Origin: Caballeronia sp. TF1N1
GTDB taxonomy: Bacteria > Pseudomonadota > Gammaproteobacteria > Burkholderiales > Burkholderiaceae
Length of the DNA: 64,000 nucleotides
Assembly (NCBI RefSeq): GCF_022878925.1
Contig: NZ_CP084627.1
Location: 186,001-250,000 of the forward strand
Direction: 5' to 3'
Shown: positions 26,737-35,869 of the stretch, piece after piece
Layout: every line of letters starts with the position of its first letter
How positions within the stretch are numbered: position 1 is the stretch's first letter
Program-made: the position numbers and the translations under genes
The notes under the pieces: generated by a model
Databases searched by the model: none
The model's input: only the letters and a program-made list of their open reading frames with translations
Told to the model about the DNA's origin: nothing

Positions 26737-29475
26737 ATGCCTGAAGAACGAAGTCTTGAAGGTAAGACCCTGCTATTGGTCGACGGTTCTAGCTACTTGT
26801 ACCGGGCTTACCATGCCATGCCTGACCTGCGCGGCCCCGACGGCGGGCCGACCGGCGCACTGTATGGAATGATCAACATGCTGCGACGCCTTAGGCGTGA
26901 AACCAATGCAGAGTATAGCGCGTGCGTCTTCGACGCCAAAGGCAAGACGTTTCGCGACGACTGGTACGCCGACTACAAGGCCAACCGGCCTTCCATGCCC
27001 GAAGACCTTTCGAAGCAGATCGAGCCTATTCACGTCGCCGTGCGTGCGCTCGGCTGGCCGCTCGTGATGATCGAAGGCGTCGAAGCCGACGACGTCATCG
27101 GCACGCTCGCGGTTCAGGCCGAAAAGCGCGGCATGAAAGTGATCGTCTCGACGGGCGACAAGGATCTGGCTCAACTCGTGACGGATCATGTCACCCTCAT
27201 CAATACGATGACCAACGAAACGCTCGATCGCGCCGGCGTCATCGCCAAGTTCGGCGTGCCGCCGGAACGTATCGTCGATTATCTTTCGCTCATCGGCGAT
27301 ACGGTCGATAACGTGCCGGGCGTCGAAAAGTGCGGTCCCAAGACTGCGCTCAAGTGGCTCACGCAATACGACTCCCTTGATGGCATCGTAGAACATGCGG
27401 GCGAGATCAAAGGTGCGGTAGGAGACAATCTGCGCAAGGCTCTGGACTTCCTGCCCATGGCTCGCAAGCTCGTTACCGTACACACGGAATGCGACTTGGC
27501 GTCGCAGATCGCGTCGATCGACGAAACGCTCGAAAGCCGTCCCGAGTCGCGCGACGAGTTGCGCGACGTGTTCCTGCGTCACGGCTTCAAGACTTGGCTG
27601 CGCGAAGTCGAAATCGCGGATGCCGTCGAAGGCCCGACCGACACGCCGCCCGCCGAAGTCACGGAGATCGTCCACCACTACGAGACGGTGCAGACGTGGG
27701 AACAGTTCGGCGCGTGGCTCGAACGCATCGATGCCGCCGAGATCACTTCGTTCGATACCGAAACCACCGCGCTCGATCCGATGACCGCGCAGATCGTCGG
27801 CTTGTCCATCTCGGTCGAACCGGGTCATGCCGCATATGTTCCGCTCGCTCATCGCGGGCCGGACGCACCCGTGCAACTGCCGCGCGATGAAGTGCTCGCG
27901 AAGCTCAAGCCGTGGCTCGAAGACGAATCGAAGAAGAAGGTCGGCCAGCATCTGAAATACGATGAGCAGGTGCTCGCCAATTACGGCATCGTCATGCGCG
28001 GCGTCGAGCATGACACGTTGTTGCAGTCGTACGTGCTGGAGTCGCATCGGCCGCATGACATGGACAACCTCGCGCTGCGGCACTTGGGCGTGAAGACCAT
28101 CAAATACGAGGACGTCGCGGGCAAGGGCGCGTCGCAAATCGGTTTCGACGAAGTCGCGCTCGACAAGGCGGCCGAGTATGCCGCCGAAGATGCGGACATC
28201 ACCTTGCGTCTGCATCAGGCGCTTTATCCGCAAGTCGTGCAGGAAGAGGGCTTGTTGAAGGTATATCGCGAGATCGAATTGCCGACTTCGCGCGTGTTGC
28301 GCAAGATGGAGCGCAACGGCGTGCTGATCGATCGCGCGAAGCTCGACACGCAGAGCAACGAGATCGCCAAACGGCTGATCGACTTGCAAACGGAAGCCTA
28401 TGAACTGGCGGGCGGCGAATTCAATCTCGGGTCGCCCAAGCAGATCGGACAGATCTTCTTCGAGAAACTCGAACTGCCGGTGGTGAAGAAGACGCCGAGC
28501 GGCGCCCCTTCCACCGACGAAGAAGTGCTGCAAAAACTCGCCGAGGATTATCCGCTGCCGAAGGTGCTGCTCGAACATCGCGGGCTTTCGAAGCTCAAGT
28601 CCACTTATACGGACAAGCTGCCGCGCATGGTGAATGCATCGACGGGACGCGTGCATACGAACTATGCGCAGGCTGTCGCGGTGACAGGGCGCTTGTCGTC
28701 GAACGAGCCGAACTTGCAGAACATTCCGGTGCGAACGGGCGAAGGCCGGCGCATCCGCGAGGCGTTCATCGCGCCGCCGGGTTGCAAGATCGTATCGGCG
28801 GATTACTCGCAGATCGAGCTGCGCATCATGGCGCATATCTCGGGTGACAAATCGTTGTTACGCGCGTTCAAGGAAGGCGAGGACGTGCACCGCGCGACCG
28901 CGTCGGAAGTATTCGGCGTGACGCCGATCGAAGTGTCGAACGACCAGCGTCGTATCGCCAAGGTGATCAATTTCGGCTTGATCTATGGCATGAGTTCGTT
29001 CGGGCTCGCGTCGAATCTCGGCATCACGCGCGACGCGGCGAAGCTTTATATCGACCGCTATTTCGCGCGTTATCCGGGCGTTGCCGACTACATGGAGCGC
29101 ACACGCGTGACCGCGAAGATGAACGGCTACGTGGAGACCGTGTTCGGCCGGCGTCTGTGGCTGCCGGAGATCAACGGCGGCAGTGGTCCGCGTCGTCAGG
29201 CGGCCGAACGCGCGGCCATCAACGCGCCCATGCAGGGAACGGCCGCTGATCTCATCAAGTTGTCGATGATCGCGGTGCAGGACTGGATCGAGGCTACGAA
29301 GATCCACGCGAAGATGATCATGCAGGTACACGATGAACTCGTGCTCGAAGTTCCCGAAGAGGAACTGCCCGAAGTCAGGAAGCGCTTACCCGAATTGATG
29401 TGTGGCGTCGCCAAGCTGAACGTGCCGCTCGTGGCTGAGGTGGGCGTCGGCAATAACTGGGAAGAAGCACACTGA
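26737..29475 (+). CDS. polA: DNA polymerase I
   Basis: A repair and Okazaki-processing polymerase of 912 residues. In order: 5'-3' exonuclease (LLLVDGSSYLYRAYHAMPDL, GDKDLAQLV, GDTVDNVPGV), 3'-5' proofreading exonuclease with intact FDTETTALD and YAAEDADITL, and family-A polymerase motifs SADYSQIELRIMAHIS (A), the O-helix RRIAKVINFGLIYG (B) and MQVHDELVLEVPE (C). I chose ATG 26737 (MPEERS) over an ATG three codons upstream. It starts one base from the divergent LOG gene. Confidence 0.95.
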   Translation: MPEERSLEGKTLLLVDGSSYLYRAYHAMPDLRGPDGGPTGALYGMINMLRRLRRETNAEYSACVFDAKGKTFRDDWYADYKANRPSMPEDLSKQIEPIHVAVRALGWPLVMIEGVEADDVIGTLAVQAEKRGMKVIVSTGDKDLAQLVTDHVTLINTMTNETLDRAGVIAKFGVPPERIVDYLSLIGDTVDNVPGVEKCGPKTALKWLTQYDSLDGIVEHAGEIKGAVGDNLRKALDFLPMARKLVTVHTECDLASQIASIDETLESRPESRDELRDVFLRHGFKTWLREVEIADAVEGPTDTPPAEVTEIVHHYETVQTWEQFGAWLERIDAAEITSFDTETTALDPMTAQIVGLSISVEPGHAAYVPLAHRGPDAPVQLPRDEVLAKLKPWLEDESKKKVGQHLKYDEQVLANYGIVMRGVEHDTLLQSYVLESHRPHDMDNLALRHLGVKTIKYEDVAGKGASQIGFDEVALDKAAEYAAEDADITLRLHQALYPQVVQEEGLLKVYREIELPTSRVLRKMERNGVLIDRAKLDTQSNEIAKRLIDLQTEAYELAGGEFNLGSPKQIGQIFFEKLELPVVKKTPSGAPSTDEEVLQKLAEDYPLPKVLLEHRGLSKLKSTYTDKLPRMVNASTGRVHTNYAQAVAVTGRLSSNEPNLQNIPVRTGEGRRIREAFIAPPGCKIVSADYSQIELRIMAHISGDKSLLRAFKEGEDVHRATASEVFGVTPIEVSNDQRRIAKVINFGLIYGMSSFGLASNLGITRDAAKLYIDRYFARYPGVADYMERTRVTAKMNGYVETVFGRRLWLPEINGGSGPRRQAAERAAINAPMQGTAADLIKLSMIAVQDWIEATKIHAKMIMQVHDELVLEVPEEELPEVRKRLPELMCGVAKLNVPLVAEVGVGNNWEEAH

Positions 29476-29655
29476 GCAAAAAGAGCGCGGTGAATGCCGG
29501 GCATGCGAGGCCGGCCATTGCAAGTGCGCCGCGCGTTCAAGCAGAATGGTTTTTGGAAGGTGAGACATCGGGCCGACATGTCGTCGAACGTACGTGCGGT
29601 CCGAGGCTCGGTAAGTTGATTACTCCGCGTGCGGAGAAAAATTCGGGAGAGCTTT

Positions 29656-31029
29656 ATGCATCGATTCATCATCGTCGGCGGAGGGGCCGGCGGTCTCGAA
29701 TTGGCGACTCGTCTCGGCGACCGTTTCGGTACGACGGACAGTAAAACGGCACCGCGTGCGCAAGTCACGCTGGTGGACCGTAATCCCACGCATATCTGGA
29801 AGCCGCTTCTGCATGAAGTGGCCGCAGGCAGCATGGACCCGTTCACGCAGGAACTCGAATACGCCGCGCAGGCCATGTGGCACGGCTTCGAGTTTCAGCA
29901 GGGCGAGTTGATTGCGCTGGACCGCGCGACAAAACGCATTACCATCAGCGCGTTGCGCGACGACGAAGCGGGCGAGGTCTTGCCGCAGCGCGAACTGGAA
30001 TACGACACGCTCGTCATTGCCATCGGCAGCACGACGCATTTCTTCGGCGTCGAAGGCGCGCAGCAACATTCCATCGCGCTCGATACAGTTGGCCAGGCCG
30101 AGCTCTTTCGCAAGCGGCTCATCGCGGCATGCATGCGCGCCGAGCACTTTGCGCCGGAACCGGTGGCGGCGGGCATCGACGATTCCGAAGGGCCGCCCGT
30201 GCCGCTCGGTTCGCCGAACGCGCCGCGCATTCAGGTGGCGATCGTCGGCGCGGGTGCGACGGGCGTGGAATTGTCGGCGGAACTGCGCAACACGGCGCAC
30301 GTGCTTTCCGCGTACGGTTTGCACAAGCTGGATCCGAAGCACGACATCGGTATCGTGCTGATCGAAGCGGGGCCGCGCATTCTGCCCGCGCTGCGCGACA
30401 CGGTATCGACCGCGACGGCCGAGCTATTGACGAAGCTGGGCGTGTCCTTGATGACGGGCGAAACCGTCGCGGAAGTCTCGCGCGATTCCATTCGCACGGC
30501 GAGCGGCAAGACCATTCGCGTAGACCTCACGGTGTGGGCGGCGGGCATCAAGGCGCCGGCCATTCTCTCGCAGCTCGACGGCTTGCCGACCAATCGTCTC
30601 GGCCAGCTCATCGTGCGCCGCACGCTGCAAACGGAAGCCGACGACAACATATTCGCCCTGGGCGATTGCGCCGCGTGTCCGTGGCCCGGCAACGAGCGCG
30701 GTGTGCCGCCGCGCGCGCAGGCGGCGCATCAGCAGGCGAGCTTTCTCTTCAAGGCTTTCGAGCGCCGCATGAACGGCAAATCGCTGCCGGAATATACGTA
30801 CCGCGATTTCGGTTCGCTCGTGTCGCTCGGTCGCTATAGCGCGGTCGGCAGCCTGATGGGCGGGCTCATCGGCGGCAACATGATGATCGAAGGCCTCTTT
30901 GCGCGCTTCATGTACATGTCGCTGTATCGGCTGCATATCGCCGCGCTCCACGGCTACGCGCGCATGGTGCTCGACACCATCGCGCACTGGCTGCGCCGGT
31001 CCACCGCGCCGCGCGTCAAGCTGCACTGA
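29656..31029 (+). CDS. ndh: Type II NADH dehydrogenase (NDH-2-like)
   Basis: A 457-residue FAD enzyme that passes electrons from NADH to quinone without proton pumping. The FAD Rossmann motif is FIIVGGGAGGLELATRLG at the N terminus and the NADH Rossmann motif is AIVGAGATGVELSAEL. NIFALGDCAA is the second FAD contact. The C terminus (FMYMSLYRLHIAALHGYAR) is the amphipathic membrane-association segment of NDH-2. ATG 29656 follows GGGAGAG. It lies downstream of polA by 180 bases, probably with its own promoter. Confidence 0.88.
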   Translation: MHRFIIVGGGAGGLELATRLGDRFGTTDSKTAPRAQVTLVDRNPTHIWKPLLHEVAAGSMDPFTQELEYAAQAMWHGFEFQQGELIALDRATKRITISALRDDEAGEVLPQRELEYDTLVIAIGSTTHFFGVEGAQQHSIALDTVGQAELFRKRLIAACMRAEHFAPEPVAAGIDDSEGPPVPLGSPNAPRIQVAIVGAGATGVELSAELRNTAHVLSAYGLHKLDPKHDIGIVLIEAGPRILPALRDTVSTATAELLTKLGVSLMTGETVAEVSRDSIRTASGKTIRVDLTVWAAGIKAPAILSQLDGLPTNRLGQLIVRRTLQTEADDNIFALGDCAACPWPGNERGVPPRAQAAHQQASFLFKAFERRMNGKSLPEYTYRDFGSLVSLGRYSAVGSLMGGLIGGNMMIEGLFARFMYMSLYRLHIAALHGYARMVLDTIAHWLRRSTAPRVKLH

Positions 31030-31213
31030 GCTGCATCGACGCTGCAAAGCTGTTTAGAATGAGCGGCGCGCCTTGTGATATGTCGGGCGCGTTCGCTTGG
31101 GAGTCGTACAGCGCCGCGCGTCGTGAAGCCTTGAACACACTCGCGCGGTTCCAGAATCCATGCCGCCGGCCGCGCGAATCGACGCCTGCCGGCGCTTGCC
31201 GCGGGAGCTTTGC

Positions 31214-32089
31214 ATGCTTACCCCTGAAGTCGACAGCCTCATTCCCCATGTTCCGTTCGACCGTCGCAACTTCATCAAGGCAGCTTTCGGCACAGGCTTC
31301 GCAGCGTGCGTGCTGCCCGTGTCGGCACAAACCATTCATACCGATGACGCGGGTCTCGAAGCCGGCGCCGTGGGCGTGCGCGGCGCGGATGGCGTGCTCG
31401 TGCCGGCGTATCGCGCGCAGCCGAAGGGCAAGACGCATCTGCCGGTCGTCATCGTGATCCACGAGATTTTCGGGGTGCACGAGCATATCGCCGATGTCTG
31501 CCGGCGCTTCGCCAAGCAAGGCTATCTCGCCATCGCGCCGGATCTCTACACGCGTCAGGGCGATGCCTCGGCGTACAAGTCCATGCAGCTTCTCAACGAG
31601 CAGCTTGTCTCGAAGGTGCCTGACTCGCAAGTGATCTCGGACATCGACGAAACCGTCAAATGGGCGGGCGAGCACGGCGGCGATCTGAAGCGGCTAGGTA
31701 TCACCGGGTTCTGCTGGGGCGGGCGCATTACGTGGCTTTATGCGGAGCACAATCCGCACGTGAAGGCGGCGGTTGCATGGTACGGGCGCGTCACGGGGAA
31801 CAAGACGGCGAACACGCCGAGCAACCCGATCGACAACGCGGCCGAACTCAATGTGCCTGTGCTCGGGCTATACGGCCGGCAGGATCAGAGCATTCCGCAG
31901 GACACGCTCGAACAGATGAAGCAGGCCGTGGCGAATGGCCAGCCGAAGGCGCGGGAGTCGCAGATCGTCGTGTATGACGACGCGCCGCACGCGTTCTTCG
32001 CGGATTATCGGCCGAGCTATCGCAAGGAAGACGCGGAGGATGGCTGGAAGCGCGCGCTCGCGTGGTTCCGCGAGCACGGCGTCAAGTGA
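31214..32089 (+). CDS. Tat-exported dienelactone hydrolase-family protein
   Basis: A 291-residue alpha/beta hydrolase of the dienelactone hydrolase (carboxymethylenebutenolidase) family. A twin-arginine signal is visible: DRRNFIKAAFGTGFAACVLP (Arg17-Arg18), suggesting periplasmic export. The catalytic triad positions are GFCWGG (Cys nucleophile), LYGRQDQSIP (Asp) and DAPHAFFAD (His). ATG 31214 with GGGAG upstream was chosen because it puts the Tat motif near the N terminus. The physiological substrate is unknown. Confidence 0.88.
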   Translation: MLTPEVDSLIPHVPFDRRNFIKAAFGTGFAACVLPVSAQTIHTDDAGLEAGAVGVRGADGVLVPAYRAQPKGKTHLPVVIVIHEIFGVHEHIADVCRRFAKQGYLAIAPDLYTRQGDASAYKSMQLLNEQLVSKVPDSQVISDIDETVKWAGEHGGDLKRLGITGFCWGGRITWLYAEHNPHVKAAVAWYGRVTGNKTANTPSNPIDNAAELNVPVLGLYGRQDQSIPQDTLEQMKQAVANGQPKARESQIVVYDDAPHAFFADYRPSYRKEDAEDGWKRALAWFREHGVK

Positions 32090-32105
32090 CGGGGCTTTAC
32101 GAGCC

Positions 32106-32975
32106 TCAAGGTTTCGCGCCGGTCGCAACGGGCCTGCCCGGATCGGCGCTCCATTCGCTCCACGATCCCGGATACAACGCCGCGCCGTGCAGACCGGCAA
32201 TCTCCATGGCGAGCGCGTTATGACATGCCGTCACGCCCGAGCCGCATTGCAGCACGATGCGGTCGGTGGGCGTGGCGCCGATCAGCGAGCCGAACGCATC
32301 GCGTAATTCGTGCGCGGTCTTGAAGCGGCCCTCCGGCGTCAAATTGTCCTTGAAGAAGCGATTCAGCGCGCCGGGAATGTGACCGCCGACGGGATCGAGC
32401 GTCTCGTTCTCGCCGCGATACCGGTCCGCGGCGCGCGCATCGATTAGCAGATGGTCGCGCGTGCCGATGCTGCGTTCGATCGCCGGAGCATCGATGGTGA
32501 CGGCAAGCGGCGCGGCGGCCTTGAACGTGCCGTTTGTCTTTTGCGGCGCGACGGTATCGAGTGGCTGACCTGCTGCCTCCCACGCGGGCAAACCGCCGTC
32601 GATCAGCGCGACGGAATCGTGACCGAGCCAACGCAGCAGCCACCACAAACGTGACGCGTACATGCCGCCTTGCGCGTCATAGGCGACGACTTGCTGGCCT
32701 TCGTTTAGCCCGAAGCTCGCGAGTTTTTCGACGAGCGCGCCGCGTTCGGGCAACGGATGACGTCCGTTCGACCCCGTCTTGACGCCGGACAAGTCGCGGT
32801 CGAGATGAAGATAGTGCGCGCCCGGAATATGACCTTGGGCATAAGCCGCTGCGCCGGATTCAGGCGCGGCGAGGTCGAATCGGCAATCGAACACGAGCAC
32901 GCTGCCGGGCGCGGCGGCGAGCCGTTCGGCAAGATTCGTCGCCGAGATGAGCGTGGTGTAGTGGGTGTGCGGCAT
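32106..32975 (-). CDS. sseA: 3-mercaptopyruvate sulfurtransferase (rhodanese family)
   Basis: A two-domain rhodanese of 289 residues. The catalytic loop in the second domain is CGSGVTAC, the sequence of 3-mercaptopyruvate sulfurtransferases rather than the CRxGxR/T of thiosulfate sulfurtransferases. The first domain is the inactive one (VFDCRFDL, GHIPGAHYLHLD). It transfers sulfur from 3-mercaptopyruvate to thiol acceptors. It is convergent with the dienelactone hydrolase gene (16 bases apart). Confidence 0.88.
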   Translation of the reverse strand: MPHTHYTTLISATNLAERLAAAPGSVLVFDCRFDLAAPESGAAAYAQGHIPGAHYLHLDRDLSGVKTGSNGRHPLPERGALVEKLASFGLNEGQQVVAYDAQGGMYASRLWWLLRWLGHDSVALIDGGLPAWEAAGQPLDTVAPQKTNGTFKAAAPLAVTIDAPAIERSIGTRDHLLIDARAADRYRGENETLDPVGGHIPGALNRFFKDNLTPEGRFKTAHELRDAFGSLIGATPTDRIVLQCGSGVTACHNALAMEIAGLHGAALYPGSWSEWSADPGRPVATGAKP

Positions 32976-33095
32976 GACGGCTCCTGTGTCGGACAGAGTG
33001 TGCGCTTCGGCGCGCGACCCCGATCCCTTGCAAAGCGTCCGCGCCCGGTCGTGTCAATCGCCGCGCGCGTGAAGTGGGATACAGCTAGTCTAAAC

Positions 33096-33124
33096 AAAAA
33101 GGCGGACTCGAAAGCCCGCCTTTT
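33096..33124 (-). terminator. Terminator of the Rieske oxygenase gene
   Basis: On the minus strand AAAAGGCGG and its complement flank a short loop and end in TTTTTGTTT, about 30 bases after the Rieske gene stop. Confidence 0.85.
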
Positions 33125-33154
33125 CATGATTCCCGCGCGATAGCCGAGCAACGT

Positions 33155-34261
33155 TCAGATAGCCCCGAGCTGATGCCGCAGAAACTCGTGGAAATGCTGC
33201 ATGCCGGATTCCATCGGGCTCTGGTACGGCCCGACCTGATTCTCGCCACGCGACATGAGCGCGCGCCGGCCGGCGTCCATGCGCTCGGCGATTTCATCGT
33301 CCTCACGCGCGGTTTCCATATAGGCCGCACGTTCCGCCTCGATAAACTCGCGCTCGAAAAGCGCAATCTCCTCGGGATAGTAGAACTCGACGATGTTGGT
33401 CGTCTTCTGCGTGCCCTGCGGGATCAGCCACGACACCACCAGCACGTGCGGATACCACTCGATCATGAGACCGGGGTAATACACCATCCAGATGGCGCCG
33501 AATTCGGGCGGCGTACCGTTACGGAAGCGCAGGACTTCGTCGTGCCACTTGCGATAAGTCGGGCTGCCCGGCTTCTCCAGATTTTTGTGCACGCCGACGG
33601 TCTGGACGCTGTACCAGTCGCCGAATTCCCACTCGAGGTTGTCGCACGACACGAAGCTGCCGAGTCCCGGATGGAACGGCGCGACGTGATAGTCCTCCAG
33701 ATAAACCTCGATGAAGGACTTCCAGTTGTAGTTGCACTCGTGCACTTCGACGTGATCGAACATATAGCCCGAAAAGTCGAAATGACGCGCCGTGCCGAGT
33801 TTCGCGAGATCGGCCGCGACATTGCGACCCGCGGCCTCGAAGAGAAGGCCTTGCCAGTTTTGCAGCGGCGTGGCGCCGAGATTCAAGCAGGGCTTGTCGG
33901 CGAAATGCGGCGCGCCGAGCAACTGCCCGTTCAGATCGTACGTCCAGCGATGCAGCGGGCAGACGATGTTGTCCGCGCTGCCGCGACCGTTCAGCATGAT
34001 TGCCTGGCGATGGCGGCACACGTTCGACAGCAATTCGATATTCGACTGCTGATTGCGCACGAGCACGCGCCCTTCGCCCTCGCCAGGAAGCGCGAAATAG
34101 TTTCCCGCTTCGGGAACCATGAGTTCGTGCCCGACGTAGCGTGGACCAAGCTTGAAAAGTGTTTCGATTTCGCGCGTAAGAAGCGCTTCGTCAAAGTAAG
34201 CCGTGACTGGCAACTGACTGTGAATGGCATTCAGTTGCAATGCATTGCTCAGATTGGACAT
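33155..34261 (-). CDS. Rieske [2Fe-2S] ring-hydroxylating oxygenase, alpha subunit type
   Basis: A 368-residue protein with an N-terminal Rieske centre (VCRHRQAIML with Cys82/His84, and VCPLHRWTYD with Cys101/His104) and a C-terminal catalytic SRPBCC domain with mononuclear iron ligands in EDYHVAPFHPGL. The architecture is that of a ring-hydroxylating oxygenase alpha subunit, but no beta subunit, ferredoxin or reductase gene is adjacent, so the substrate is unclear. The open frame runs 100 codons upstream of ATG 34261; GGGAGTGGG before this ATG and the family length support the shorter form. Confidence 0.88.
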   Translation of the reverse strand: MSNLSNALQLNAIHSQLPVTAYFDEALLTREIETLFKLGPRYVGHELMVPEAGNYFALPGEGEGRVLVRNQQSNIELLSNVCRHRQAIMLNGRGSADNIVCPLHRWTYDLNGQLLGAPHFADKPCLNLGATPLQNWQGLLFEAAGRNVAADLAKLGTARHFDFSGYMFDHVEVHECNYNWKSFIEVYLEDYHVAPFHPGLGSFVSCDNLEWEFGDWYSVQTVGVHKNLEKPGSPTYRKWHDEVLRFRNGTPPEFGAIWMVYYPGLMIEWYPHVLVVSWLIPQGTQKTTNIVEFYYPEEIALFEREFIEAERAAYMETAREDDEIAERMDAGRRALMSRGENQVGPYQSPMESGMQHFHEFLRHQLGAI

Positions 34262-34570
34262 TCCCACTCCCGTTAAGACGTGAAAGCAGTGAACAACCCA
34301 ACCATCGAAGATTCGATTTAGGGAGCCCGCGATTATACCGAAATCCGCCACACTCGGGCGTATAAGGTCTTGATTTGGGTATAAATTGTTGCAGGAGTTC
34401 CGTTCAAAGCCGGCGCGAGGGCGTCGCGTCCATACGCCGGGCGGCTGTGGCGCAAGCTCAAGGATTAGCCGTCTCCACGCTTTGCGACGGACGTGTTTCG
34501 GGTCGAAAAACTGGCTTTTGCCGTAGAATGTGCGACTTGGTTCCAAAATACATTTGCACATCCACGATTC
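34262..34570. other. Divergent promoter region, Rieske gene and xseB
   Basis: The 309 bases hold no gene. Around 34369-34390 the plus strand reads TTGATTTGGGTATAAATTG, a loose match to sigma-70 elements that could drive xseB-ispA-dxs. Confidence 0.35.
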
Positions 34571-34906
34571 ATGGCGAAGACCGCTGTCCCCGATACACGC
34601 GAAGAAACCGGTGCAGGCGCGCTTGCCAACGACGCCGCGCCGCTTCCGGAAAACTACGAAACAGCGCTCGCGGAACTCGAATCACTCGTCGGCCGCATGG
34701 AAGCGGGCGCGCTGAGTCTCGAGGAGTCGCTCGCGGCATACCGGCGCGGCGCCGCGCTTGTGGGCTTTTGCCAACAACAGCTCGAAAAAGTCGAGCAGCA
34801 GGTGCGCGTGCTCGATGGCGAGACGCTCAAGCCGCTGCCCGTCGAGGTACAGCGCGCGACCCAGGGTGCAGGAGCCACCAACGACCGAGGGGACGACGAC
34901 CTATGA
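34571..34906 (+). CDS. xseB: Exodeoxyribonuclease VII small subunit
   Basis: The small subunit of ExoVII, which degrades single-stranded DNA together with XseA (not in this window). The 111-residue protein has the family core PENYETALAELESLVGRMEAG and LSLEESLAAYRRGA, a helical hairpin. The acidic C-terminal tail ends GDDDL. The stop overlaps the ispA start (ATGA), the usual arrangement of the xseB-ispA-dxs operon. Confidence 0.93.
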   Translation: MAKTAVPDTREETGAGALANDAAPLPENYETALAELESLVGRMEAGALSLEESLAAYRRGAALVGFCQQQLEKVEQQVRVLDGETLKPLPVEVQRATQGAGATNDRGDDDL

Positions 34907-35790
34907 GCTTCGAACAATGGATGCGTGCCACGCTCGATCGCGTCGAGACCGCGCTTGAGCACTATCTGCCGGGCACGGACATCGCGCCGGCGCGTCTGCA
35001 CGAAGCCATGCGGTACGCGGTGCTGGGCGGCGGCAAGCGTGTGCGGCCGCTTCTCGTGCACGCCGCGGGCGAACTGACCCACGCGAGCGCGCCGGCCGTC
35101 GAAGCGGCAAGCGCGGCGCTCGAAATGATTCACGTCTATTCGCTCGTGCATGACGATATGCCCGCAATGGACGACGACGCGTTGCGTCGCGGCAAGCCCA
35201 CGGTACACGTGCAATATGACGAAGCGACGGCACTGCTCGTCGGCGACGCGTTGCAGTCGCAGGCGTTCGTCGCGCTGACATCCGAAGGCAATGGTCTGAG
35301 CGATACCCAGCAGGCCGCGCTCGTGCGCGAACTGGCGCTCGCAAGCGGCTCGCTCGGCATGGCAGGCGGTCAGGCCATCGATCTCGAAAGCGTCGGGCGC
35401 AAGCTGTCGCGGCCGGAGCTCGAAACCATGCATCGCAAGAAGACGGGCGCGTTGCTGCGCGCCTCGGTGCGCATGGGTGCGCTCGCGGGCGAACGTCCGG
35501 ACGCCAAGGCGCTCGCGGCGCTCGATCATTACGCCGCCGCGGTCGGCCTCGCGTTTCAGGTGGTGGACGATATCCTCGATGTCACGGCGGACTCCGCCAC
35601 GCTTGGCAAGACCGCGGGCAAGGATGCGCAGCACGACAAGCCCACGTATGTTTCGATCATCGGGCTGGACGCGTCGCGCGAACTCGCCGCGCAACTCGGC
35701 CGCGATGCGCACGCTGCAATAGAGCCGTTCGGCGCGCGCGGTCAGCGCCTGGCCGAACTTGCCAACCTGGTTGTGAACCGGGTGCACTGA
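34903..35790 (+). CDS. ispA: Farnesyl diphosphate synthase
   Basis: This enzyme condenses IPP with DMAPP/GPP to farnesyl diphosphate. The 295-residue trans-prenyltransferase has the first Asp-rich motif LVHDDMPAMDDD and the second VVDDILD, plus the GGGKRVRPLL substrate-binding block. The start overlaps the xseB stop by four bases. It acts with dxs immediately downstream in the isoprenoid pathway. Confidence 0.95.
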   Translation: MSFEQWMRATLDRVETALEHYLPGTDIAPARLHEAMRYAVLGGGKRVRPLLVHAAGELTHASAPAVEAASAALEMIHVYSLVHDDMPAMDDDALRRGKPTVHVQYDEATALLVGDALQSQAFVALTSEGNGLSDTQQAALVRELALASGSLGMAGGQAIDLESVGRKLSRPELETMHRKKTGALLRASVRMGALAGERPDAKALAALDHYAAAVGLAFQVVDDILDVTADSATLGKTAGKDAQHDKPTYVSIIGLDASRELAAQLGRDAHAAIEPFGARGQRLAELANLVVNRVH

Positions 35791-35869
35791 ACGTTGAATG
35801 CGTGACGAACCCCACGGCGCAATGACCGCGTTGAACGAATCACGCCAGTTTTCCTAAAATGGGACGACG

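Noticed and set aside
26773..28836. A 687-codon open frame antisense to polA
   Set aside because: It has shadow composition, no start signal and no recognisable motifs, and polA is unambiguous on the other strand.
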